From Cloeon dipterum (taxonomy: Eukaryota; Arthropoda; Insecta; Ephemeroptera; Baetidae): DNA of 64,000 nt. The position numbers and the translations under genes are program-made. The stretch spans positions 3,958,501 to 4,022,500 of the forward strand of contig NC_088787.1 in NCBI RefSeq assembly GCF_949628265.1. Reading direction: 5' to 3'. Positions 33,606 to 45,390 of the stretch are shown piece by piece. Each line of letters opens with the position of its first letter. Position 1 is the first letter of the stretch. The notes below the pieces were generated by a model that saw only the letters and a list, made by a program, of their open reading frames with translations, did not search any database and had not been told where the DNA came from.

Positions 33606-34325
33606 CATTGTAATTTTCATGGATAATTTACATGCCCAAAGTGGCTAAAATGCCAAAAATATTTTATGGTTAAGTTGATCAGAAATGAATTACTCGCCAA
33701 TCCATGTGTTAAGTCATGGAAAAATCATTGCGGTTCATTAGAAATTAGATTTTAAAAGTACTTATAAAGATTTTTAAATAAAAAATTTTCATGGCCGTAA
33801 ATTAAAAACAAGGTTATATGGTCAAATACCGAATGTTAAAAATTCAAAGTTCATGGCTCATTGTTTTATCACAAAAGTGTTCATAAATATAACGCAATAA
33901 AAACCAGGTCCTCCTTGGTAGGTGAGAATCAGGAACTTAAAGGAGCCAATCAATTAATTAATGGCTACCGTCAATCCGTCGTGGCATATCGAGCAGTTTC
34001 TTAACGCGCCACTTAGTTTCAAAGAGAAAAAAGACGCTATTTCCTTACCTTTGATCATAATTTTTCTAGATGATATACATCAGGAGCTAAAAAATACCTA
34101 CAAAACAACCCAATTTTTTAAACCAGAAAATCAATTTCATGTAACAAATAAAAAAGAAAAATATTTTTCAATACAGGATCACGAATTTGGATCTTTTCAA
34201 TAGATTGCCTTGCTGAAGTTTAGTCCCAAAAATCCTTCTCCTTATCGTCTACCCTATTCCACCTGACGAACCTGACGAACTGCAGCTGTTTCGATATCTC
34301 ATTCGCACCATTTGGAGTCACCGTG
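33606..34325 (+). promoter_or_regulatory. 5' flank of zinc-finger copy 4
   Basis: Contains stretches shared with 45.7-46.1 kb (GTGGCTAAAATGCC, TTAAGTTGATCAGAAATGAATT, TCATTGTTTTATCACAAAAGTG), the AACGCGCCACTTAGTTTCAAA block near 34003, CTCCTTATCGTCTACCCTA, and the CTGCAGCTGTTTCGATATC leader before the ATG. The + frame 33961-34203 spans this conserved non-coding block and has no other support. Confidence 0.5.
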
Positions 34326-36441
34326 ATGCCGCTGGTGAAGCCGCTATGCCGCGTTTGCGAGCGTCCGACGGCGGACGGCGCTGTCCAGGCTGTCCAATTG
34401 GACAAGGAAAAGCTGCAGACTTGGCTCCTAAATGTTTGCGGCAATGAATTTGCGGAGGAAATCGAGGATGAAGATCTGATTTGCAATTTCTGCATCTGGC
34501 ACGCTGAGTGAGCAGCAGCGGGATTTTATTTTTCGATTTTAATGACATATTTTTTATTTCAAGGTTTCTATCCAGAGATGTTCGCGAGTTTGAAGCTTTG
34601 GCTTGGTGGCCGCAAGATCTGGTTTATTTGGACGACGTGGCTTAGGAGCTGCGGAGGAATTATCTAGGTAACATGAGCTTGTATATTTATTTTAGAAAAA
34701 TATAAGTGAGTAGCTAATAGCTAGTAAAAATGACTCGTTAAAATGGAGCTTCAGAATTAGAATGAAAATGAGCAAGAAAAGTAATTATTTTATGGCTCAG
34801 GAAATAACATAACCTAATTCAATCGTTTTTCACGAATAATTCATCTAATTTGGGCCCTTAAGGAATGAGAGAGAAATTGGAATAATTAAAATACAAAAGA
34901 GACGAGCGATCGTGAGTTTAGCCGCCGCGGCAACGAGCTCTGATTGGAGTCTCAGGATCCAGACCTGCGAGCTGGTAGCTAAGCAGTCGGAGGACACTAA
35001 TATTTTTCATGTCCAAAATTCTGACTACCTTAAATTTATAACTTTATTATAAGGGGGATAAATTATGGATTTACCGAAGTTAACGGTATATCGCACATTG
35101 AAATCTAAAAATTAGCTCAAAATGTTTTAGGTGCTTTCTATTCTTATAAATTTAATTTTTAATTATCTCGGGATATTGGTCGGATTTACTGTTGCAGAAG
35201 GAAAAGCAGAGCAGTGCTGGGTTCAGCTGGAGAAGATTGAAATGCCGAGAATTGAGACGGAAGAAAATGGAGAGAACGAGGCAAAGACTGATGATGAAAA
35301 GAGCGGGAGGAAATGCTTCTACTGTGGAAAAGTTGTTGCAAATATTAGTAGACACGTGAGAGAAATGCACGCGAATGCCATCAGGTGTGAATATCATAAA
35401 TGTGTCACATATTTCCACACTGTCGAGGAAAAGCAGAGCCACACCAAGGGAGTGCATGAAAAGTGCAAAGCAAAGAAGCTGATCAAGTGCAACATTTGCG
35501 AGAAAGAGTTTCAGATGGTCAGCGTCATCAGAAGGCACATTCTTCGAGTACATGCCGACTTTCGCGTTAAATGCAAATTCTTTGGTTGCCTCTGTTATTT
35601 CAAATCGGAATCTGAAATGAAGGACCACTTTGATTCCGTCCACAAGGAAGAAGACGAGTCAAAAGTCTACAATTGCCACCATTGCGAATTCAAATCTAAA
35701 TCTAAATGGGAATTGTCAAACCACATTTCTCGTTTGCATTTGCCAAAAACCATCAAGTGCTGCAAATGCCACAAAATGTTTTCTACGAAGCAGCATCTGG
35801 CAGATCATGAAAGAAAAAATCACGAATCTCGGGTGTGCTCAATTTGCAACTCAAATGTTGCTGTTGGGATCATGAGTTGCCATTTGAAAAGAATGAACTG
35901 CCAGCGCTGCAAGAATGAATTTGAATGCTCAGGTGTGTACCAATCCCACTTAAAAAAATGCAAAACAACTCTTTTCAAATGTGAAAAGTGCCCAAAGGCA
36001 TTTAAAATTCTTTCTTTGTTGTATTACCATGTGAACAAGAAACATAGAAATAATTCCTGGCTCGGTTTGAAGTACAAAAATCTTGGATTCAAGTGTGAGC
36101 CGTGCAAAAGGTACTACAAAAGTGAAAAACTCTTGAAAATCCACTTGAACCACAAACACAAGAGACTGAATTTGAAGCAATGCGCACACTGTCCCAAAAG
36201 CTTACCTGATTTTGCACACTTGAAAAACCATTTGGCTGTTGAACACAATTTGATTGAACGCAAATTCGAATGCGGTGAGTGCCAGAAGAAGTTTGTATCT
36301 TCACGTTTTCTGGCTTCACACAAAAGAAATACACATTTGCAAAGCAGAAAACTGAAATCATGTAAGATGTGTGGAAAATCAATGACTGAACAGTGGTTGA
36401 AACGCCATTTAATAACGATTCATGGCATTGACATTCCGTAA
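34326..36441 (+). pseudogene. ZAD-C2H2 zinc-finger copy 4, nonsense codon in exon 2
   Basis: Exons by homology: 34326-34507, 34564-34667 and 35198-36441, with all splice sites intact and the same lengths (182, 104, 1244 nt) as its sisters. In exon 2, GACGACGTGGCT is followed by TAG at 34643-34645, where other copies have AAG (VAKEL in most). That ends the product inside the ZAD at about residue 88. The third exon is fully open and keeps all finger ligands. An alternative promoter or start could still make a ZAD-less finger protein: the frame is open from 35131 in the intron, but its first ATG-like start is not convincing. It is either a very young pseudogene, a polymorphic null, or a read-through/recoding case. 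Confidence 0.82.
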
Positions 36442-37190
36442 TAACTGTCTGCTCAACGTCGGAGTAATTAGCATTTGTTAAAAATGTGTTTAATAGTTTT
36501 TTCGGAACACTGTTTTGTTTCATCATTTTGTGCCCCGATTGTTAGTTTGTCTGCTACTATATTTTCTCTATTTCTTAAATCATGTGGGCGTGGACTTTTG
36601 ATATACGAGCAATTTTTTCGATCAAATTTACCTATTCCCACTTTTGTAGCTTTTTGTAGCTGGAAGCGGTTAATCTGCAATATTTCTAGTTTATTATTTC
36701 AATAAATTATCGTGGTAAAGGTAAATTATGAATGGTTTTATTTTACTTTGTCATTACAGCTCCCAATTTTCGAGATATGTACATTTTTAACAGTTTTTCG
36801 CCTCTCAAACAGAACTGCGTCCATCTCAGCACGGACTGGTTTTGCATAATATAATATTTTCTGAATTTATTTACCATGGTCCGCGGAAGTAAACTTCCTT
36901 ATTTGCTGCTAAAAATATCTCGCATTTATTTAGCAAAATTAACTAATCTTGAAATTTTTCCGTTAAAACGATAATTTACTTTCAAATTGAATACTGAGAA
37001 ATTTTCGCCATCTTATTAAAGCGACACAAAGCTCTTTTGGCAAACTGAAATTAAAAAATTATATATTCTGTTTCCTAATGTAGCAATGATTCTGATAATA
37101 CAGGAATAACCTCAACCTCCATTTTGGTCGCTTGAATATATTCAAATAAACAATTACTGACTGGCTAAGAAACGCATCGAAAAAGAACAA
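36442..37190 (+). repeat. 3' flank of copy 4, duplicated at 32.72-33.48 kb
   Basis: Same sequence as the flank of copy 3 with few changes, including a poly(A) signal in TTTCAATAAATTATCG near 36702 and the CCGCGGAAGTAAACTTCC stretch. The high identity across coding and non-coding DNA points to a recent tandem duplication or conversion of the 3' half of the unit. Confidence 0.7.
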
Positions 37191-37194
37191 TAGG

Positions 37195-37348
37195 TCTCGC
37201 CTTCAGATGTGCAGATCGAGCAGCCTAAACAACCCGCAAAAAAGTGGCACGCGACCAGAGTGACGTCAGAGGCAACGAGTGGATTGGTGGAGGGGGAGGA
37301 AAAAGAAGGCCTCGAGCGCCACCAATGAACGAATGAATGAATGAATGG
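37195..37348 (+). repeat. Recurrent TGACGTCA-containing element, copy 4
   Basis: CAGATCGAGCAGCCTAAACA, AAAAAGTGGCACGCGACCAGAG, TGACGTCA and GAGCGCCACCAATGAACGAATG. Compared with the others the usual AGCTTATGCAACC has changed to AGCCTAAACAACC. It is 760 nt past the stop of copy 4. Confidence 0.75.
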
Positions 37349-37359
37349 CATTACCAGTC

Positions 37360-37530
37360 ATAAAGAGGAAAGGCTTTCTGGAAAGACTGCGCAGATTCCA
37401 TTTTGACCTCTTGATCAGTGCGGAAATGAGTTCGGTTCCTTGCATGCCATTGACAACGTGGAACCAAAATCTCAAGACACGTGAGGTGTGCAACTTAAAA
37501 ATATGTTACTTTTGTCGCACAAAATTGTTA
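37360..37530 (+). pseudogene. Relic of a zinc-finger gene 3' end
   Basis: GGAAAGACTGCGCAGATTC, CATGCCATTGACAACGTGGAAC and ACACGTGAGGTGTGCAAC parallel the relic at 53265-53400. They match, with stops and lost cysteines, the last fingers of the family (RKFECxxC..FLAxHKRxxH and LKSCKVC). It follows directly after the recurrent element, as at 48.85, 53.26 and 63.93 kb. Alone it would not be recognisable; the call rests on comparison. Confidence 0.5.
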
Positions 37531-37948
37531 TAAGGAGTAAAACCTACGCTGATTGCAAAATCTCGTTTATGATATTTTGGGCATTAATAAATTAAAAAGT
37601 AAAACATGGAACCTAGTTTAAGTGATTATTTGTAATTGTATTTTTATTTTTCTTCGTGCAAATAAAACAGAATGATTCATGGAAAAACGAATGAAGCAGC
37701 TGCGCTTAATAGATAGTAAGAAAAAATTAGTGAAATGAATTTACCTAAAATATATCAGGGCTCCTAAATTCAATTTATTCAAAATACAAAACTTAAAATA
37801 ACTCTCTTACTCTTCATTCCAATTTCTTACTATAAAAATTAGAACATCTGGTTAAACAACTGAAAATAATATACAGTTCAAACTTAAAAGATTGTTTCTA
37901 CGTTTAAGTCATCGAAAAATCACAATTTATGAAAAATCTTAGCCTTGG
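37531..37948. other. Intergenic region
   Basis: AT-rich, between the zinc-finger relic and the 3' end of the minus-strand yellow-like gene. AATAAA-type words at about 37661 (+) are present. No gene seen. Confidence 0.4.
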
Positions 37949-39610
37949 TCAAGGGGGCGGGGCCGTGAAAAGTCTGTACAAAGCATTTTCGATTCCCTCG
38001 TCCACTTCTTCATACAAGGAAACAGAATTCCGGATAGCGGCCATTTCCATTGCGACTCCGTTGCACTGTTCTTTGTAAATTATCGATTTTTTCATCCTCA
38101 GGGAGAGCCAGATTACGATAAAGCAGCTCAGGACCAAGAGGAAGGCGAGCGAGCCGATCAAAGCAGAGTTGGTAGACTTGTCTGTTTGCCCTTTTCCTGT
38201 GAAACGTCCAACCTTTAATACATTATTATTTATATTTTAACTGTTGAAAGAATATCCAGGGATAGCTATTTTCGAAGCAAATTATACCTGTGTCGTCGGA
38301 GAATCGCTGGTGTATGGCTTCGCACCGACTGCAGCCTTTAGTAGCCTGAAACTTGGCTTGTTCCCTGTGTTATTAAATACAGTAACCCAAAAGGTTCCCA
38401 ACGAGTCCAAGGCAAAAGCAAACGGCCAACTCATATCCAGCTTTCCAGCCTAAAAAGTGTAACGGCGACTGTTATATTTTTCGTAATTTTAGTAATGTCA
38501 AGAGGATAATAAATATATGTAGAAGAAATGAAGTCTCCAATTTAGAAGATTTAATATGTTGACCAATTACAAAAATCAATGTACTATTTCTGAATTAAAT
38601 TTTGGTAACCTACCTCATGAAAATGCTGCTCCTGGTACGGCTGGTCTGTGTTCCAAGATATTATGTGATTCTCCCACAAAAAGGCGGCATACATGGTTCC
38701 GTGGTTGTCCATCAAAATTCTGTATGGTCTTGCTTTCCAATTTCTGGTTAGTTTCGGATTTACAGTTTGAGTTTCGTGCGGATTTTCGGGAATTGGAATT
38801 GAATATAGTTCAGTGGAGTTGTATCTGCTGAGGTAGAGTTGTCTCGCTTCCTCCTTAGGGGACAGGGCAATGGAAAAAACGTTCATTCCTGGCGTATACA
38901 AAATCGAAGAATCTTCTCTTTCCAAACTAAATACGACAATGTGCGGTTCCCCCCACCGCGCGATGTAGGCGAAATATCCGTTTGGCGTTTCGTCAAGAAC
39001 CAAGTTGTGCATGTCATAGCAAAAATGAAAATGGTGAATGAGAATGGTATGATCGTTGTTGGACAAGTCGAAAATCCATTGTTTGCTATTGCAACGGAAG
39101 CCACCGTCATCAAGCACCCACAGCCTGCCAACGGAGTCCACCTCCAGCCCTGTTGCTCGGTCAATATTGTTGCAGTCTCCATATTTCTAACAAAAGTATA
39201 TTTTTTATTTTTGAACAGTTTAAATCCTATTTGAAATGTAAATTTTGAAACAGTCCTATTGCTATTGATTTGATAGTTACACTTACTTTATGTATGTCCC
39301 ACGAAGGGAATGGAGTGAGCTTCGGGGGTGCAGAGGACTTCTTGCTGCTCGTCGGCAAAGACACCAGGGTAACCGGAATGCCAACATTGTATTTCTCAAG
39401 GCTCAGGAAGATCCTTGTGCCGAACACAGCCATGAAAAGAGGTACAATTTTCTCTGGATCCGAAGTTCCATATTTCAAGGCCCGTGTCCTTTTTGCCTCG
39501 GAAGGCCACTCGTAGTCCAAACCATCAGGCCACTCGAAAACTTGCGTGAAGTTGACGGAAGTGACCAAGGAAAGGCGAAGCAAAATAATGGCCAAACAGA
39601 AAAGATCCAT
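37949..39610 (-). CDS. Yellow/MRJP-family protein, membrane-anchored, paralogue 2
   Basis: Minus-strand exons: 39610-39287, 39186-38614, 38449-38288 and 38196-37949, about 440 aa. A signal peptide (FCLAIILLRLSLVTS) is followed by MRJP/yellow landmarks (FTQVFEWPDGLDYEWPS, GDCNNIDRATGLEVDSVGRL, RPYRILMDNHGTMYA). The last exon has a transmembrane segment (SLAFLLVLSCFIVIWLSL) and a short tail, but no long Ser/Thr stalk as in paralogue 1. Exons 1-3 align with paralogue 1 throughout. Oddity: exon 3 ends in phase 0 at the GTATAA donor, while the transmembrane frame of exon 4 needs phase 1. A weaker donor inside exon 3 (GTC G|GTGCGA) would fix this. The alternatives are a frameshifted end or an unusual splice. 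Confidence 0.78.
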
Positions 39611-40355
39611 ATGTCTCGAAAGTTTTTTTTAACTAAAAAAGAAGCGGTTTGATTAAAACGCTTTTATTTCAGAAAATGCTGCTTCGAAGATAAAATAACA
39701 CAAAAATTAAAAACTCAAAGAGAAACTTAGTTGACGAGTTGAATAAATTATGTGTAGTTTAAGACGAATAAATTTTAGATAAAAAAAGTTGCAAAAAACT
39801 AGCTCCGTGAAAACGAACCTGCTGGCTGGGGAAAATCCGGGACGAAGCTGCACAGCTATATCGCAGAGAGTCAAATAATGTCTTTCAGAAGCAACAAACT
39901 CCCCTCTTTTATAAGCAGCCAATACCCGGAAATATTTAATGCGCTCGTTGCTCCCGCAGCAATAGTCCAGAGTCCAAAGTCCACTTTGGAGGTTAGCAGC
40001 GTGGAATAGCGATTTCTCGACGCGCCAATCAGTTTCAAAGAAAGAAAGAAAGCGCTCTATTGCCTCCACCCTTGCTGCATAATTTTTACTAGAAAACAGA
40101 GAGAGATCAGGAGCTTAAAAGTGAATACAACTTAAACACATTTTTTAACCAGAATAAAAATTAGAAAACAAATTAAAAAAAAAAGAAAATTTTTCGATTT
40201 AGAAAAATGAATTTGAATCTTTCCAATCGATGGCTTTGGTAAAGTTTAAGTCCTAATAATTCTTCTCCTTTCGTGTCTACCCTGTAATCCACCTGACTAC
40301 CCTGACGAACTGCAGCTGTTTCGATATCTCATTCGCGCCATTTCGAGTTGCCGTG
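39611..40355 (+). promoter_or_regulatory. Shared upstream region of the yellow-like gene (-) and zinc-finger copy 5 (+)
   Basis: The two genes are head to head. For the zinc-finger gene I see the CGACGCGCCAATCAGTTTCAAA block near 40019, a TCTTCTCCTTTCGTGTCTACC stretch near 40260 and the GAACTGCAGCTGTTTCGATATC / CATTCGCGCCATTTCGAG leader. The minus-strand frame at 39707-40069 crosses the conserved block and is not supported. Nothing specific for the yellow-like promoter could be assigned. Confidence 0.5.
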
Positions 40356-42610
40356 ATGCCGCTGGTGAAGCCACTCTGTCGCGTTTGCGAGCGTCCGACG
40401 GCGGACGGCGCTGTCCAGGCTGTCCAATTGGACAAGGAGAAGCTGCAGACTTGGCTCCTAAATGTTTGTGGCAATGAATTTGCTGAGGAAATCGAGGATG
40501 AAGATCTGATTTGTTATTTCTGCATATGGCACGCTGAGTGAGCAGCAGCTGGTTTCTTTTTATCGACTTGAGTAACAATTTTTTTCTATGTTAAGGTTTC
40601 ATGCTAAATATTTCAGCGATTTTGAAGCCTTGGCTTGGTGGCCGCAGGATCTGGAATATTTGGACGACGTGGCGAAGGAGCTCAGGAAGAAATATCTAGG
40701 TAAATGAGCTATAAATTTATTTTAGGACTATATGAGAGGAAGAACTAAACGAAGTAATTTTTAATTTGTAAGAAGGAAGTTGCATAAAGCTAATTCAAAT
40801 CATAATATATCGAAGAAAAAAATACAAAATAAACGAACTATGTAGATGCAAAATTTATAGCTTCACGACAAGTGGTAAAAATTATGGTTTTACCGCTTTT
40901 GACGATGCATTCGACTCTTCAATTCTTTTTTCTTGTTCCTAATTTAACAGATGCGTTTTAATTAAACTTATTCAGTCATCATTTTTGAGCGTAATTTTGT
41001 CTGAAGGAATGAATCAAAATGCCAAAATTTAATGTTAATATGTTTCGGTAAAAATGTCACCCAAAAAGGGAACCAATGGAAATAATTCGAAATGAGCAAA
41101 AAGGTGATTAATACAGCGTAGGAAATATAAGCACCTAAAAATATCATTTTATATCTTTAAAGAGATTTATAAATAAATTTCAGAGGACCCATTATTTTTA
41201 ATATCAAAAGTGTGATAAATTAAATTCCGAAATTACGGCAGTTGACGGAATATTCCACCCTAGAAATCTCAAATTATGTCAAAATATTTTTAATGTATTA
41301 TTTTGTGTTATTAACTAAATAACCACTTATATTATATTTTAAATTGGACTGCATAAATTGTTACAGACGGAAAAGCAGAGCAGTGCTGGGTGCAGCTGAA
41401 GAAGATTGAGTTGCCGAAAAGCGAGAAAGACGAAAATGCAGAGCACGTGACAAAGTCTGACGGTCAGAAGAGCGGGAGAAAATGTTTCTACTGTGGAAAA
41501 ATGGTCGCAAACATTGGCAGTCACATGAGAAAAATGCACGCGAATGCCATCAGATGTGACTATCGTAAATGTGTCACTTATTTCCACACTTTCGAGGAAA
41601 AGGTGATTCACACAAAGGAAGTGCATGAAAAGTCACAAGCAAAGAAAATGTTCAAGTGCAATTTTTGTGAGAAAGAGTTTCGGTGGCCCAGAGACCTCAG
41701 AAATCATATTCGTCGTGCACATGCCGAGTTTCACGTTAGATGCAAATTCTTTGGTTGCCTTTCTTATTTCAAATCCGAACCTGAAGTGATTTTCCACTTC
41801 GACGCTCTTCACAAGGAAGAAGACAAAGCAAAGGGGTACAATTGCCACCATTGTGAGTTCAAATCTAAATTGAAATGCGATATGTCGCGTCACGTCTCTC
41901 GTTTGCATTTGCCAAAATCGATCAAGTGCGTCAAATGCCACAAATTGTTTTCTACAAAGCAGAGTTTGGCAGAACATGTAAGACTAAATCATGAGACGCG
42001 GGTGTGCTCAATGTGCAATTCAGATGTTACTGTCAGATATATGAGTTGCCATTTAAAAAGACTGACCTGCGCGCGCTGCAAGAGAGAATTTGAATGCTCA
42101 GGTTTGTACCAATCTCACATGAAAACTTGCAAAACAACTCTTTTCAAGTGTGACAAGTGCCCAAAGGCATTTAAAATATCTGCTTTGTTGGATTACCACG
42201 TGAAAAAGAAACATAGAAATAATTCGTGGCGTGGTTTGCAGCACAAAAAACTTGGATTCAAGTGCGTGCCGTGCAAAAGGTACTACAAAAGTGCAAAAAT
42301 ACTGAAAATGCACTTGAATCACTTTCACAAGAGACTGAATTTGAAGCACTGCGCACACTGTCCCAAAAGCTTCACTGATTTTTCCAACTTGAAAAACCAC
42401 TTGGCCATGACGCACTTTTTGATTGAACGCAAATTCAAATGTGACCAGTGTGAAAAGAAATTCGTTTCCCCTTATTTCCTGGCTCACCACAAAATGAATA
42501 CACATTTGAGAAACAAAACTATGGAAAATTGTAAGATTTGCGGAAAATCAATGTCTTGCAAAAGTGTGAAAAGACATTTACTAGCAATTCACGGCATAGA
42601 AAATCCTTAG
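40356..42610 (+). CDS. ZAD-C2H2 zinc-finger protein, copy 5
   Basis: Exons 40356-40537, 40596-40699 and 41367-42610, 509 aa, with no lesions seen. Exon 2 starts EFHAKYFSDFEALAWWPQDLEYLDDVAKEL, replacing the usual FLA with FHA. Finger 1 is the shortened type (CFYCGKMVANIGSHMRKMH). The last two fingers (FKCDQCEKKFVSPYFLAHHKMNTH, NCKICGKSMSCKSVKRHLLAIH) differ from the C-terminal type shared by copies 3 and 4. Intron 2 and its flank resemble those of copy 10 (61.2 kb), for example the ATAACCAC..AAATTGGACTGCAT stretch before the acceptor, so these two are close relatives in that part. Presumed nuclear regulator. Confidence 0.88.
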
Positions 42611-42954
42611 CTGTGCTCATTTTCAAAAGGGAGTTTATTGTTGAAGGGGTGAAATAATCAAAGATGCTAGAAGTAAGCTTAAGATTGTTTTGCTGTACTG
42701 ATATTTAAAATTCTGTCATTTCGTTCAAAATTTTTTCCCACTGATTCTTTAAGTAAACAAACACTATACATATATAGCAAGTGATGATGTAAGATCAAAA
42801 TTCTGTTCAATTCTCCAACTATGTTTGCTTTGTATCAAATCTGTAAATCGATTTTCAAGCGTAGTTTCTGCTTTCTGCGATTTTTGTATCATCATTTTCT
42901 AATAAAATATTTCAGAACAATAAATATTAATTATTTTGATGGTAACCAGTCTAA
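42611..42954. other. 3' UTR of copy 5
   Basis: AT-rich. TTTCTAATAAAATATTTCAG at about 42896-42915 provides the poly(A) signal. No gene seen; the frame 42821-43012 has no support. Confidence 0.5.
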
Positions 42955-43075
42955 ATTTTCAAAACGAGCAACTTATGCAACCTGCAACAAAAGTGGCACG
43001 CGACTCGAGTGACGCCACTTGCAATGAATGGACTGGTGGAAGGGGAAGTCTGACTGCCCGCAGCGCCACAAATGG
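42955..43075 (+). repeat. Recurrent element, copy 5 (TGACGCCA variant)
   Basis: GAGCAACTTATGCAACCTGC, AAAAGTGGCACGCGACTCGAG and CGCAGCGCCACAAATGGCA are kept, but the palindrome is altered to TGACGCCA. It lies 345 nt past the stop of copy 5 and about 350 nt upstream of the BTB gene. Confidence 0.7.
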
Positions 43076-43421
43076 CATCAAAATTTAGCAATCTAGTCCG
43101 TGAAAATATATTTCGACTCCAGCACTTTTTGACCACAAAAACAGACAGCATAAAAGCATAAGCATAGATATATTGGGACCAATATTTAAGTTAAAAAATA
43201 TTTGTTTGCTTTAGAAATATACGTTTGTTTGTTCTGTGTGTGTACAGAAGGAAAACAAATGTTTGAATCTAAACCAATCTTCTTGGAGCATTTTGTACTT
43301 TGAACTCTTTTATAATGTGGCATTCAACAAGACAGCCAATCCTCAAACCAGCGAGTGAGTACGTCTGCATCCTTCAGAGTGTCAACTCGTGTCTTAGTTA
43401 TCAGCCGCATTTCAACTTAAA

Positions 43422-45057
43422 ATGGGAGAGACATTAATTCCTTTGTCGGCCAACTATCCCAAAGTCAACTGGCTCAACATCAGGTTCCAAGCAATGGACA
43501 AGTTGGCCGACTACGCCATCAAAGTCGTCAACAAGGACCAAACTGTGACGGTAAGTTCACAGAATTATAGTTAATTTTCAGATTATAACTCTCTCCTCAG
43601 GAGGTCAAAGCTTTTCATAGTGACCTGACAATAGGCAGCAAGCGCCTTTTGGAGCTGGCGTATCCAATTTCAGGAAAGCCGAAAAAAGTGTTAAAAGACA
43701 TCGATGCGGACGTCCTTAAATTGGCCATTGAGTATGGATTGAAAATTTATTTAAATATCTAATTTTGACGAACACGCTATTTAGGTTCATCCACCTTAAC
43801 GGCAACCTGTTGTCCGAAGTGGACAGTTTGGACGCTTGCGTGCAGTTAGCTGTTGCTGCTGATTGGTTCGAAATCATTGGTTTAGACCAATTTAGCGCCA
43901 AATTGTTGATGAACAAGTTCCTCTCCGCGGAGGACGTGTGGAACGTCTTAAACTCGCACTACAAAAGTTTTGTTATCTCTACGACTTGTCTCAAGGTATT
44001 AAAATAGTATGTTTTAGACTATTTTAAAACTATTAATCTTCAGTTTCTGAGTGTGAACACCAAGGAATGCCTGCAAAACGAGAGTTTCCGCGACCTTGAA
44101 GAAGAACCGTTCAGGTTATTTTTGTCCCTGATAGAGATGGCCGACATTTCAGAGTTTGCGCTCGTCTCCGCCAGTCTCGAGATCAGTGAGAAAAAAACTG
44201 ATCCACGGTAACAATCCCATAGCAAAATTAATTAAAATTCAATTTTAATTTTAATTCAACAGAACATTCTTCCGAAATTGTTGCCTGCCGAAGCTGCGCC
44301 TCCTTGCCCTGAATGCTGATGATTTTTCCAACCTTCCGCGGCTCTTCTGCTACTTAACGCGCGAAGAGCAGGAATACCTCGCATTTTACTCCACGAGTCC
44401 TTGTCAACGCCGTTTTATCGTCCTGCCGCCCTTGCCGAATACAATTTGTGCCAACACAATGAAGAGGAGCATCAAGAGAGCCAGGACTTTGGTTTTGGTC
44501 CCGAAGAGCGACATCCAAAGTCGAAAAGACATTTTCAGGGCGGGAAATTGGTTTGAGCCGCAGGGCAGTCTTGAATTCTCGCTGGAACTGCGCACAAAGA
44601 AATGCGTTAAACTCACTGCTTTTGAGATTTTCTGCGAGTTGGATTTGGAAAAGGAATTTCTTGAAGAAATCAGGTAAAATTAAATAAATTCTTATTTTTT
44701 TATTTCTTTATTTGGTAAAATAGAGAGGCAGAGGGATACCCATGCAACCTGGAGGGCGAGTGCTCGGTGTCGGTGTTCAACGAGACTTTCTGCCGGCAAA
44801 TTGAGTTTCCCGCCAAATTGGAAAAGGACGGCTGGCTGTTTGTGAAGCTTTGCGTGACCTTGCCCGCTGGCGGACGCCTCACTCTGCGGCTGCGGCTCGA
44901 TCGGCCGCGCTTTCTCCGCAACCTCGTCGCCAGCCCTGATTTCCAGGAGCACAAAAACACCTTTTTCGAACCTCCGAAAATCAGCGTCAAGACCGACGAA
45001 GGCGATTTGACGAATGATTATTGCATTTTGAAGAGAATCAGCTACGTCGAATTGTAG
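43422..45057 (+). CDS. BTB-BACK-like protein
   Basis: Six exons with consistent phases: 43422-43550, 43601-43731, 43785-43995, 44044-44207, 44263-44673 and 44724-45057, giving 459 aa. Residues about 30-120 look like a BTB/POZ fold (AFHSDLTIGSKRLLELAYPI, then LKLAIEFIHLNGNLLSEVDS, LAVAADWFEIIGL). A BACK-like helical region with LSAEDVWNVLNSH and LIEMADISEFALVSASLEIS covers about 120-260. The C-terminal 200 residues are beta-rich and basic to mixed, of a type I do not recognise. BTB-BACK proteins often act as CUL3 substrate adaptors; that is family knowledge. The N-terminal BTB motif is divergent, so the domain call is moderate. Exons 5 and 6 are more GC-rich than the zinc-finger neighbours. 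No paralogue lies in this window. Confidence 0.75.
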
Positions 45058-45390
45058 ATTAATTAAATAAAAAATAAAATAAAATACATACTTATTTTTA
45101 AATCATTTCTTTGTTTTTGCAAGTTTGGTAGAAATTTAAAAACTAAATCTTTGATGGGCACCATTTTTTAAAATACTTTGGATAACACGAAGCCTTCAAT
45201 CTACTAAAGCTGGCAGAAGAAGAAAATTTAAGTTGCGCTGACATAGTGAATATTTTGTTTATTCTTTTGTTTATTCTTTGATCCCTTTTCGATTCGAGCT
45301 ATCAAAAGAAAGCGTGTTGCTTTGCATTAAATAGAACAGCTCATTAAAATTTTAATATCAATAAATCTCATTGAATTTCTGCCGACTGCT
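45058..45390. other. 3' UTR and intergenic region
   Basis: TTAAATAAAAAATAAAATAAAATAC directly after the BTB stop holds several AATAAA hexamers. The remainder is AT-rich with no gene. Confidence 0.5.

Noticed and set aside
35131..35197. Extension of exon 3 into intron 2 (also at 51232 and 58117) as an alternative hydrophobic N-terminus
   Set aside because: The open stretch is shared because intron 2 is shared. It starts without a good ATG context and the normal acceptor GTTGCAG/GTTACAG is intact, so exon 3 starting at the acceptor is simpler. Kept only as a remote option for copy 4.
39707..40069. 120-codon minus-strand frame
   Set aside because: It overlaps the conserved 5' block of zinc-finger copy 5. 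The same block in other copies does not keep the frame open.
44692..44990. Minus-strand frames opposite the last BTB exon
   Set aside because: They are the complement of a GC-richer coding exon and lack splice support.
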